A stretch of 64,000 nt of DNA from contig JADGEM010000019.1 in the NCBI GenBank assembly GCA_016744375.1, positions 1-64,000 of the forward strand. The letters are read 5' to 3'. The notes beneath the pieces were generated by a model. That model was given only the letters and a program-made list of their open reading frames with translations, was not told the DNA's origin and did not search any database. Positions 40,765 through 49,611 of the stretch are shown here, in pieces (the first letter of the stretch is position 1; each line of letters begins with the position of its first letter). Source of the stretch: Gammaproteobacteria bacterium. GTDB taxonomy: Bacteria > Pseudomonadota > Gammaproteobacteria > GRL18. Both the position numbers and the translations under genes were made by a program.

Positions 40765-42066
40765 ATGTCAAAGTTAAGAGTGTTGCTTGTAACTGCATAT
40801 GCGCATCGTGATATGGGAACATGCTATGTTTTAGCATCCTTGTTAAAGCAAAAAGGTTATGACTGCATGATCGTTAGCAATGGAGGAGCTCATAGTCTTC
40901 ATGTGCGAAAATGGCGACCATCTGCTGTTTTTTGGATGAGAATGACTAATTTGAAAAAAGGATTAAAATTATATACAAATTCATATCATTATTATTGCCC
41001 TGGTGAAGGTGGAGAGCAGTATCAGTTTGCAGAAGAGAAAAATTTGGCAGTAGATAAAGATTTATTTTCTAATATTAAAAGAGTATTTCTCTGGGGCAAT
41101 AATTCTGTAGATAATATTTTAAAAAAGGTTGAGGAACTAGGAAAAGAAAGTCATTTATATAATAAAAAGCAATGGATGGAGAATAAAGTGCATATTGTTG
41201 GGCATCCTAGAATGGATATTGCCCGCTTTGTTAATAATGCTGAAAATACAGTCGATAAAATTCGTATTGGATTTGTTGGATCATTCTCAGTTATTAATCA
41301 AGCCTCTAAACAAAGCCTTTTATCTAAGGTCTTAAATAGTTCTAATGGTTATACTCATGGGATATTTCAACTAAATCTTGCTAATACCTATTCTCGTTTA
41401 ATGAGCGAACTAGATCAATCAAAATACAGGTTTAGCTTGCGGCCTTATCCTGGTGAGTCACGAAGTGAATATGATTCTATGAAAAAGGTAAAAGATGGCA
41501 TTTTATCAATTGATAAGCACTTTGATTTTGCGACATGGATTTCTGAGCAAGATTTACTTATAGCCCCAACTTCAAGTACTATTCCACAAATTGTCATGGG
41601 GCGTAAGCCATTCATTTTAGTTGATTTTATTGATAATGAACCTGAGCAGAGTGTTTATCGAATTAGTTTAAGTAAAATGTTTCATCATCATATGCCAAAG
41701 AATGTTCCTAAATCGTTTGGTGAATTAAAACAATTAATTAATAAATATAATGAACTGCCTTTTACAACTGACGGAATGAATAAATTGTTAGAATATGTCT
41801 ATCTGATGAGTCCAGATAATTCTGCAAGAAGCAATTTACCATCAACTCTTATGCTTATGGCAAGTTGTATTGATTCCGATTTGAAAATGTGTGCGAATAG
41901 AAAGTTTTCTATTTTTGTGTGGCCTGGATGGTTGATACGGGTTATAGATCGTTTTAAAAAAGTGGATGCAAATTCATACAATGATTTCAGAATGTCTGAT
42001 TTTAACAATAATCTTAGCGATGAGTTTGAGCAAGTAGTAATGAATATGTTAGCTGTAAACAAATGA
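40765..42066 (+). CDS. Surface-carbohydrate biosynthesis protein (GT-B-like)
   Basis: VHIVGHPRMDIARF motif shared with the 37276 gene, DLLIAPTSSTIPQIVMGRKPFILVDF. Confidence 0.55.
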   Translation: MSKLRVLLVTAYAHRDMGTCYVLASLLKQKGYDCMIVSNGGAHSLHVRKWRPSAVFWMRMTNLKKGLKLYTNSYHYYCPGEGGEQYQFAEEKNLAVDKDLFSNIKRVFLWGNNSVDNILKKVEELGKESHLYNKKQWMENKVHIVGHPRMDIARFVNNAENTVDKIRIGFVGSFSVINQASKQSLLSKVLNSSNGYTHGIFQLNLANTYSRLMSELDQSKYRFSLRPYPGESRSEYDSMKKVKDGILSIDKHFDFATWISEQDLLIAPTSSTIPQIVMGRKPFILVDFIDNEPEQSVYRISLSKMFHHHMPKNVPKSFGELKQLINKYNELPFTTDGMNKLLEYVYLMSPDNSARSNLPSTLMLMASCIDSDLKMCANRKFSIFVWPGWLIRVIDRFKKVDANSYNDFRMSDFNNNLSDEFEQVVMNMLAVNK

Positions 42067-42099
42067 TTGATACAGTGGTGCTCTGGTGATGAATAATTT

Positions 42100-42738
42100 A
42101 TGGAGAAGGCTTTGACTGACAACGGTCGATTTATTAATACATGGAAAACTTCCAAAAACATAATGGTAAATAAATATAAAAATTTACTTGCTAAACATGG
42201 TGATGATTTAAAATCTATACAAATGAGTCAAGATGGACAATTATTCCGTTTTAAAAAACTGTTAGAAATTGGTGATCTTAATGGTAAAAGTATCTTAGAT
42301 ATCGGTTGTGGCCGAGCTGATTTGTATGATTATTTAAGACATGAAATTAAAGATTTTAAATATACAGGAATTGATATAGTTCCAGAATTAACTAAGGTGG
42401 CACAATCTAAATACCCTGATGCTAACATTCATTGTAGAGATATATTGGAAGATCCAATTGATGATACATTTGATTACATCTTTATTAGTATGGTTATAAA
42501 TAATAACATTCCAAATATGGAAGTTTTTGCAAAACAGCTCCTTAACGTTGCTTTTAAAATGGCAAATGTTGGATTAGGTTTTAATTTTGTTTCATCATAT
42601 GTTAATCATAAAAATCCGAATGGGATTAACCATGATCCAGTCGAAATGTTTGATTTTTGCTTGAATGAACTATCTAAACAGGTCACTATCTCTCATCACT
42701 ATCAAAGGTGTGATGTCTCAGTGTTTGTTTATAAATAG
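42100..42738 (+). CDS. Class I SAM-dependent methyltransferase
   Basis: GKSILDIGCGRADLYDYLRHEIKDFKYTGIDIVPELTKVAQSKYPDANIHCRDI. Confidence 0.8.
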   Translation: MEKALTDNGRFINTWKTSKNIMVNKYKNLLAKHGDDLKSIQMSQDGQLFRFKKLLEIGDLNGKSILDIGCGRADLYDYLRHEIKDFKYTGIDIVPELTKVAQSKYPDANIHCRDILEDPIDDTFDYIFISMVINNNIPNMEVFAKQLLNVAFKMANVGLGFNFVSSYVNHKNPNGINHDPVEMFDFCLNELSKQVTISHHYQRCDVSVFVYK

Positions 42739-42791
42739 TTTTTTAAAAAAAGTGGATTTCTATATTGTTATGTCAGGTAGGAGATTGTTTA

Positions 42792-43037
42792 ATGAAAAAT
42801 GACATTTGTCAGAAGATTATAAATTATTTTGTAACGTCAGGATTAGGTGAGCCAGGTTGTGACGATGAATTATTTGTTAATGGTTTTTTAGATTCATTTG
42901 GTATGTATGATTTTATTGAGTTTATTGAAAGAGAGTTTAAAATTGTAATGTCACCAGATGCTATTTCTGTGAAAAATTTTAAAACTATTACAATTGTATG
43001 TGAATTAATTGAAACCATTATTAAAGAAGGGAAGTAA
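42792..43037 (+). CDS. Acyl/peptidyl carrier protein
   Basis: DDELFVNGFLDSFGMYDFIEFIEREFKI: phosphopantetheine-type DS motif; ATG 42792 preceded by taggagat RBS. Confidence 0.85.
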   Translation: MKNDICQKIINYFVTSGLGEPGCDDELFVNGFLDSFGMYDFIEFIEREFKIVMSPDAISVKNFKTITIVCELIETIIKEGK

Positions 43038-43064
43038 TATTGGTTATTTTTTGAGGTTGTATAA

Positions 43065-44606
43065 ATGAGTAATGTTGCTAAATTGTTTTTATCAGCTGTT
43101 AAAGAAGTTCCGGAAAAAAAAGCATTAATAATCAATGCTGATCTAAGTTTAAGTTGGTTTGAATTGTATTGTTATGCACAGAATCTTGTTAATAAGTTGA
43201 ATGTGGTTGGTGTTAACAGGAATGATCGTATAGGGATTTATATTCCACACTGTTCAGAGCAAGTTGTTGCTATATTAGCTGTATTTTTGGCTGATTCTGT
43301 TTTTACTATTATTTCATCTACATTAAAAATTGATCAAATTAAACACCAGATTTGTGATTCAGACATTAGGGGCTTGCTTGTTGATGGCGATATTTCAAAT
43401 GAATTAAGCTCACTTTTATCTTATAGACAAATAGATATCATCACAGTTGAAAAAATTACAGGACCACCAACTGTTTTAACCAATGTTATAAATGATGTTA
43501 CAAAAAGTATTCCTACGGATGTGGCTTGCATTATTTATACATCTGGTTCGACTGGTAACCCCAAGGGTATCGTGGTTCCACATCGAACTTTGCTGGATGG
43601 AGCAAGGATTGTGAGTGGCTATTTAGGAATTACTGAAGATGATATCTTACTCAGTATTTTGCCATTAGGCTTTGACTATGGGTTAAATCAGTTACTTTCT
43701 GTTATTTATAAAAAAGCAAAAATCAAAATTTCTGACTCTAATTTGCCAAATGATATATTTTCACAGATACATGAATATGGCATTACAGGATTTGCAGCTG
43801 TTCCTTCAATGTGGGTACATTTCTTTAATAAAAAATACTTTGATAGTAAAAATACTAATTTACTCGATAGTTTGAGATATGTTACCACTGCAGGTGGAAA
43901 ACATTCGGAAGATCTACTTATAAATTTACAGGAGCTTTTTCCACAAACTGAAATAATTATTATGTATGGCCTTACTGAATCATTTAGATCTGCATATTTA
44001 CCTGCTTCTGAGGTATTTAAGCGTATTGGTTCGATTGGTAAAGCTGTCCCTGAAGTTGAATTACTTGTTCTTAATGAAAATGGTCAAGAGTGTAAACCTG
44101 GAGAGAAAGGCGAACTATATCACCGTGGTGCTTTTGTAAATTATGGCTATCTTAATAATGAAGAACTAACTAAAAGACGGTTTATAAAATTAAGAACTGG
44201 TGGTGTAGGTTGTCGTGATGAATATATTGTTCGCTCAGGTGATCTTGTTTCAAAAGATGAAGAAGGTTATATATATTTTCATGAAAGAATCGATACTCAA
44301 ATAAAATGTAGTGGATATCGAATAAGTCCAAACCAGGTAGAAGAAATTGCACTGATGATTCCTGATATTAAATCAGTTGCTGTGGTTGGTGTGGAAGATT
44401 ATGAACTTGGTCAGGTAGTTGGTTTAGTTTATTCAACTTATTCGGGTGAGGAGACAATGAAACAAGAGATGAATCGAGTTTTTAACAAGAATCTACCTTC
44501 TTATGCTGTTCCTCGTCATGTTCATTTCCTCAATGATCTACCTGTTACAGGTCATGGAAAGCTCGATTATCAGAAAATTAAGTCACATGTTTTAGGTCTC
44601 AGTTGA
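43065..44606 (+). CDS. AMP-forming acyl/amino-acid ligase (ANL superfamily)
   Basis: CIIYTSGSTGNPKGIVVPHRTL, LPLGFDYGLNQL, IIMYGLTESF, YIVRSGDLVSKDEEGYIYFHERIDTQIKCSGYRISPNQVEE, GHGKLDYQKIK. Confidence 0.92.
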   Translation: MSNVAKLFLSAVKEVPEKKALIINADLSLSWFELYCYAQNLVNKLNVVGVNRNDRIGIYIPHCSEQVVAILAVFLADSVFTIISSTLKIDQIKHQICDSDIRGLLVDGDISNELSSLLSYRQIDIITVEKITGPPTVLTNVINDVTKSIPTDVACIIYTSGSTGNPKGIVVPHRTLLDGARIVSGYLGITEDDILLSILPLGFDYGLNQLLSVIYKKAKIKISDSNLPNDIFSQIHEYGITGFAAVPSMWVHFFNKKYFDSKNTNLLDSLRYVTTAGGKHSEDLLINLQELFPQTEIIIMYGLTESFRSAYLPASEVFKRIGSIGKAVPEVELLVLNENGQECKPGEKGELYHRGAFVNYGYLNNEELTKRRFIKLRTGGVGCRDEYIVRSGDLVSKDEEGYIYFHERIDTQIKCSGYRISPNQVEEIALMIPDIKSVAVVGVEDYELGQVVGLVYSTYSGEETMKQEMNRVFNKNLPSYAVPRHVHFLNDLPVTGHGKLDYQKIKSHVLGLS

Positions 44607-44640
44607 ATTCTTATCTTATTAAAAATATTATGGTTGATTT

Positions 44641-46584
44641 ATGAATGAGTTTCGCAAAATTCTTTTAGGTAGTATTGGCGGTGATTCTCATTCTGTAGGT
44701 CTTATCATTATTCGAGAAGCGCTCCGTGCAAGTGGTTGGAATGTTCACTTTCTAGGTGTTCAAAATTCACTTGATGATTTTTTCGAAAATGCTGCTGGGA
44801 CTGACTTGGTCATGATTTCTAGTTTAGATGGTCATGCCTGGCATTACTTAAAGGAGTTTCCTGACTATTGTCAAAAATTTAATTTGGGTGATAAATCACC
44901 TCTGTGGTTTTTAGGCGGGAATTTAACCATCGGTGATTCTGTGAGGCATGAAGAACAATTTCGTCAAATGGGTTTTGACGAGGTATTTGTGAAGCCTGTT
45001 GATATTGAAGTTGTTTTAGATTTAGTTAAACGTCGAATGGCTTCACGTAATAATAATTACAGCTCTTCAGATAAAAAAAATCATGAATCACCTTTGCTAA
45101 ACGTGGATGCAGTACCTGCTGGTGAGGTATTGGAAAAATCATTCATACTCAAGGAGAGAAAGATAGTTTTAGAGCATTGGAGTACGGGGTTTGGAGCTCG
45201 CTCACTAGAAGATAATGCGAAGTTTCTTCTTAATAGTCCATCTTTTGTTACTAAGCAAAAAGATGTTTTACTGGGGAATGAGAATGTACTTACACAACCA
45301 CGTTCTGGAGTGGAACTTGTTGATGCTCAAATAGCCTTGTTTAAGTCTTTTGCTCATATAGGCGCGAAAGTTTTATCATTTCAAATTGATTCTCTTACCA
45401 GAAACAATAGTTATGCTCTTGCGAGTGAGGCAATTAACCATGCAAAATCATATGGTGATTGTTCTTTGAATGGTTTTCCGTTAATAAACCACGGAGTTAC
45501 AGAAGTTAGAAGAATTGTAAGAAATGTTGGCGTCCCTATTCAAGTGAGGCATAGTACTCGTGATCCCCGGCTGTTGGCAGAAATATCTTTAGCTGGCGGG
45601 TGTACTGGTTTTGAGGGTGGTTCAATTTGCTATAATATTCCATATTATAAGGACTATAAGCTAACAGATTCTATTCATAATTGGCAGTATGTTGACAGAT
45701 TGGTTGGAATTTACTTTAAAGAATACGGTGTTAGGATTGACAGAGAGTTTTTTGGAGTTTTGACAGGAACGTTAATTCCTCCTTGTTTGGCTATTGTCAC
45801 TTGTGTGTTGGAGTCTGTTTTAGCTGTCCAACAGGGAGTTAAATCTGTTAGCGTTGGCTATGCGGAACAAGGAAATAGAGTACAAGATATTGCCGCAATA
45901 AGGGCACTTGAAACAATTACGCATGATGTTTTGGCCAATCTTGGATACGGTGATGTTCAGGTCAATACAGTCTTTCATCAGTATATGGCTGCTTTTCCTA
46001 CAATACCAAGCAAAGCTGAAAGTTTAATTTTGAATTCAGCAATTACGGGTAAAATGTCAGGTGCTACTCGTATTATGGTAAAAACACCCGTGGAATCATA
46101 CAAAATACCTTCAGTCAAAGATAATCTTGAGGGATTGGCTTTAGTTCAAAAGGGTGTAAATAAAGCTATAATAGATGATATAAAAGAAGTTTATAATAAA
46201 AAGGAATTTGATTTGATATGTGATGAAGTCTATTGCATTCTTGATAAGATAGTCCTTTGTGGCAATGGCAGTATGACAGAGGGTATTGTTAAGGGATTTC
46301 ACCAAGGATATATAGATATTCCTTTTGCTCCAAGTCAATATAATAAAGGTCAGGTGCTTTGTGCTAGAGATACTAAAGGTGCTATACGATTTATTAACAC
46401 TGGTAACATACCATTTGATAAAAATATTAAAGAATTTCACAGACATAAAATGTCTGAGCGGAGAAAAAAAGAGGGATTACTTGCTGAAAGACTAAACTAC
46501 CGGTTAATTGAGAAGGATGTTTTACAAATATCTAGGGGACAATATAGTAGTTGGCCTCTTGATTTGCATAATGATTATGCTTGA
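44641..46584 (+). CDS. Fused adenosylcobalamin-dependent glutamate (methylaspartate) mutase, S (B12-binding) + E (catalytic) domains
   Basis: N-terminal DSHSVG...ISSLDGHA...FLGGNLTIG (DxHxxG / SxL / GG). Remainder GlmE-like: QPRSGVEL, DSLTRNNSY, NGFPLINHGV, VRHSTRDPRLL, GFEGGSICYNIPY, DSIHNWQYVDRL, GVLTGTLIPP. Confidence 0.93.
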   Translation: MNEFRKILLGSIGGDSHSVGLIIIREALRASGWNVHFLGVQNSLDDFFENAAGTDLVMISSLDGHAWHYLKEFPDYCQKFNLGDKSPLWFLGGNLTIGDSVRHEEQFRQMGFDEVFVKPVDIEVVLDLVKRRMASRNNNYSSSDKKNHESPLLNVDAVPAGEVLEKSFILKERKIVLEHWSTGFGARSLEDNAKFLLNSPSFVTKQKDVLLGNENVLTQPRSGVELVDAQIALFKSFAHIGAKVLSFQIDSLTRNNSYALASEAINHAKSYGDCSLNGFPLINHGVTEVRRIVRNVGVPIQVRHSTRDPRLLAEISLAGGCTGFEGGSICYNIPYYKDYKLTDSIHNWQYVDRLVGIYFKEYGVRIDREFFGVLTGTLIPPCLAIVTCVLESVLAVQQGVKSVSVGYAEQGNRVQDIAAIRALETITHDVLANLGYGDVQVNTVFHQYMAAFPTIPSKAESLILNSAITGKMSGATRIMVKTPVESYKIPSVKDNLEGLALVQKGVNKAIIDDIKEVYNKKEFDLICDEVYCILDKIVLCGNGSMTEGIVKGFHQGYIDIPFAPSQYNKGQVLCARDTKGAIRFINTGNIPFDKNIKEFHRHKMSERRKKEGLLAERLNYRLIEKDVLQISRGQYSSWPLDLHNDYA

Positions 46585-46606
46585 TAATTAATTAGGAACG
46601 CAACGA

Positions 46607-47308
46607 GTGACCACAATAGTAATTATTCCAGCCAGGGGAGGCTCTAAGGGCGTTCCAGATAAAAATATACGCAATATTGCCGGCCAGCCATTGATAGCCT
46701 GGAGTATTCAGCAAGCTCTGGCTACATCGGGTGTTGATCAGGTTATTGTATCGACTGACAGTGCTGATATTGCACAAATTGCCAAAGACTATGGTGCTTC
46801 TGTGCCATCATTAAGACCTGCATATCTTGCCGAGGATAATACACCAACAGAGCCTGTGCTGGAGTATATTGTTAATGAATTGAAAGCTGACGATATTCAG
46901 ATAGATACGGTTATTTTGCTGCAGCCAACCTCACCATTAAGATTAGCTCACTCAATCCAGAATGCTTTGAACTTATTTCATCAATCAGACGCTGATTCTC
47001 TCTTGAGTGTTGTTGAATCCCATGCTTTTTTCTGGGAATTACCCGGTGAGGCAGATGGTCTTCCAGTGGCAGATTATGACTATCAAAATCGACCCAGGAG
47101 GCAAGATATTAAGCAAGCTGATAAACGCTATAGAGAAAATGGCTCGATCTATATAACACGCTCAGAAATACTGGTAAAAAATCATAACCGTCTCGGTGGA
47201 ACTATGAAAGCTTATATTATGGATGATATTGAAGGTTATGAAATTGATACTCTGACGGATTTTAAGGTAGTAGAAACACTCATGCATTCTGTAGGGATGG
47301 CTAAATGA
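46607..47308 (+). CDS. neuA: CMP-nonulosonic acid cytidylyltransferase (NeuA-like)
   Basis: IVIIPARGGSKGVPDKNIRNIAGQPLIAWSIQQAL; GTG start. Confidence 0.92.
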   Translation: MTTIVIIPARGGSKGVPDKNIRNIAGQPLIAWSIQQALATSGVDQVIVSTDSADIAQIAKDYGASVPSLRPAYLAEDNTPTEPVLEYIVNELKADDIQIDTVILLQPTSPLRLAHSIQNALNLFHQSDADSLLSVVESHAFFWELPGEADGLPVADYDYQNRPRRQDIKQADKRYRENGSIYITRSEILVKNHNRLGGTMKAYIMDDIEGYEIDTLTDFKVVETLMHSVGMAK

Positions 47309-49551
47309 TAATTGAGCGTAATATTGATAAATTTTGCATTTTTGCTGAAGACAGTATTCTGAGTGCATTGAGAAAGATCAGTGATAATAAATCACGGGTT
47401 GTTTTTTCGGTCACGGAGCATAGACGTCTTGAAGGTATTGTCACTGATGGCGATATCAGACGCTGGTTACTTGATTCATCTGATTTTGATTTAAATCAGC
47501 CTGTGAAGACGATTTCCAATAGTCATTTTACCTGGGCATCCATTAAAAAAAGTGCTGAAGAAATATCAGCACTCTTTTCTTCTCGGATTGAGTATGTACC
47601 ACTGCTGGATGAACAACAGCATTTAATTGGCTTTGCACGTTTTGCATTGTCTGAAGTGGTTATTGATGAACATATGATAGGTAAAAATCATCCAACGTTT
47701 GTGATTGCAGAAATTGGGAATAATCACAATGGCAGTGTTGAGCAGGCTAAAAAATTAGTGGATGAAGCGGTAAAAAGTGGAGCTGATTGTGCTAAATTTC
47801 AAATGCGTGATATGGAAAGCCTTTATGCCAATTCAGGCGAGGCCAATGATGCCTCAGAAGATTTGGGGTCTCAATATACTTTAGATTTACTTTCACGCTT
47901 TAATCTTGATATTCAATCATTGTACGATGTCTTTGATTATTGCAAGCAACATGGAATTACACCGCTGTGTACCCCATGGGATATGCCCAGCTTATCAGCT
48001 TTAGAACAATATGGTATGCCTGCCTATAAAATTGCATCGGCTGATTTAACAAATTTTGAAATGCTCGAAGCTCTGGCCAGGACGGGTAAGCCACTTATTT
48101 TATCGACAGGAATGTCTAGTGAAGAAGAGATCCTTCATGCTGTCGAGTTGCTTCGTCGGTATGGTGCAAGCTTTGTGCTTCTACACTGTAATTCAACTTA
48201 TCCAGCCCCTTTTAAAGATGTTAATCTGAGTTATATTTCCAGACTAAATGAAATTCATGATGGTCTGATTGGGTATTCCGGGCATGAGCGAGGCTATAAT
48301 ATTGCTGTCTCTGCAGTTTCACTGGGGGCCTGTGTCATTGAAAAGCATTTTACCTTAGATCGTGAAATGGAAGGTAATGATCACAAGGTCAGTTTACTGC
48401 CGGATGAATTTACTTTAATGGTTCAGGCCATTAGAGAAGTGGAAGAGGCCATGGGAACCTCTGCCAGCAGAATACTGAGCCAGGGTGAATTGATGAATCG
48501 GGAGATTCTGGCAAAAAGTCTGGTCGCATCGGAAACAATTACCGAAGGCAGTGTTATTGGTTATGACAATATTGTCATAAAGAGTCCGGGGCGTGGTTTA
48601 CAGCCCAATAGACGAGAAGAGCTGGTTGGAAAAATTGCCCGTAGAGATATAAAGAGTGGTGACTTTTTTTATCCCAGTGATCTGGGTGAAGGGATTGTTG
48701 AGCCAAGACCTTATCAATTTAAGCGCCCTTGGGGAATACCGGTGCGTTTCCATGATTTCTCATCACTCTGCTCCATCAGTAGTCCTGATTTGCTGGAATT
48801 TCATTTGAGTTATAAAGATCTTGAACTTGAACCAGCTGATTTTTTTACTGATGAAATGAATTGTGAGTTGGTGGTACATGCTCCGGAATTATTCACGGGC
48901 GATCATATTCTTGATCTGGTGTCGGATGATGATAACTATGTTGATGAGTCAGTCAGGAATTTGCAAAAGACCATTGATGCTACCCGAGCACTAAAAAAAT
49001 GGTTTCCAAAAACACAGCGACCGGTATTAATTGTGAACGTGGGTGGTTTTAGTAACAATAGCTTTCTGCCTAAAGAACAACGCCAGAACTTGTATCAAAA
49101 ACTGATCGAGACATTAACTCGACTGGATCAGACTGGGATTGAAATTATTCCACAAACGATGCCGCCGTATCCATGGCATTTTGGTGGGCAGCAATATCAT
49201 AACCTATTTGTTGATCCTGATGAAATTGATCAATTTTGTCATAAAACAGGCTATCGGGTTTGTTTTGATGTGTCACACTCAGCATTAGCATGCAATCATA
49301 CGGGGATTGATTTAGGTGAATGTATTCGTCTGGTAGGACCTCATACTGCTCATCTTCATATAGTGGATGCTAAAGGTGTTGATGGTGAAGGGCTACAGAT
49401 TGGTGATGGTGATATTGATTTTGCCAGTATGGCTAAAGCTTTATCTCAGTATTCTCCTAACTCGGGATTTATTCCTGAAATCTGGCAGGGGCACAAAGAT
49501 AGTGGAAGTGGTTTTTGGTGGGCGCTTGAGCGGCTTGAGACGTGGTTTTAG
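47305..49551 (+). CDS. neuB: Multidomain NeuB: CBS pair + NeuB synthase + SAF + xylose-isomerase-like TIM barrel
   Basis: CBS-like N terminus (SILSALRKISDNKSRVVFSVTEHRRLEGIVTDGDIRRWLL); FVIAEIGNNHNGSVEQAKKLVDEAVKSGADCAKFQM; SAF (LAKSLVASETITEGSVIGYDNIVIKSPGRGLQP); C-terminal FDVSHSALACNHTGIDL..HLHIVDAKGVDGEGLQIGDGDIDF..IPEIWQGH. Confidence 0.88.
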   Translation: MIIERNIDKFCIFAEDSILSALRKISDNKSRVVFSVTEHRRLEGIVTDGDIRRWLLDSSDFDLNQPVKTISNSHFTWASIKKSAEEISALFSSRIEYVPLLDEQQHLIGFARFALSEVVIDEHMIGKNHPTFVIAEIGNNHNGSVEQAKKLVDEAVKSGADCAKFQMRDMESLYANSGEANDASEDLGSQYTLDLLSRFNLDIQSLYDVFDYCKQHGITPLCTPWDMPSLSALEQYGMPAYKIASADLTNFEMLEALARTGKPLILSTGMSSEEEILHAVELLRRYGASFVLLHCNSTYPAPFKDVNLSYISRLNEIHDGLIGYSGHERGYNIAVSAVSLGACVIEKHFTLDREMEGNDHKVSLLPDEFTLMVQAIREVEEAMGTSASRILSQGELMNREILAKSLVASETITEGSVIGYDNIVIKSPGRGLQPNRREELVGKIARRDIKSGDFFYPSDLGEGIVEPRPYQFKRPWGIPVRFHDFSSLCSISSPDLLEFHLSYKDLELEPADFFTDEMNCELVVHAPELFTGDHILDLVSDDDNYVDESVRNLQKTIDATRALKKWFPKTQRPVLIVNVGGFSNNSFLPKEQRQNLYQKLIETLTRLDQTGIEIIPQTMPPYPWHFGGQQYHNLFVDPDEIDQFCHKTGYRVCFDVSHSALACNHTGIDLGECIRLVGPHTAHLHIVDAKGVDGEGLQIGDGDIDFASMAKALSQYSPNSGFIPEIWQGHKDSGSGFWWALERLETWF

Positions 49552-49611
49552 GACAATTTATATATGGCATGTACTAGTATTCACTATCTAAATGATTTTT
49601 TGTAGTAATTT

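Noticed and set aside
43065-44606. Confident assignment of the ligase as an amino-acid adenylation enzyme
   Set aside because: FDYGLNQL carries an Asp near the A4 position, but similar sequences occur in acyl-CoA ligases of exopolysaccharide clusters. Substrate cannot be decided by eye.
44641-46584. Glutamate fermentation (methylaspartate pathway) enzyme
   Set aside because: No methylaspartate ammonia-lyase or other fermentation gene nearby, and all neighbours are glycan or ACP/ligase genes.
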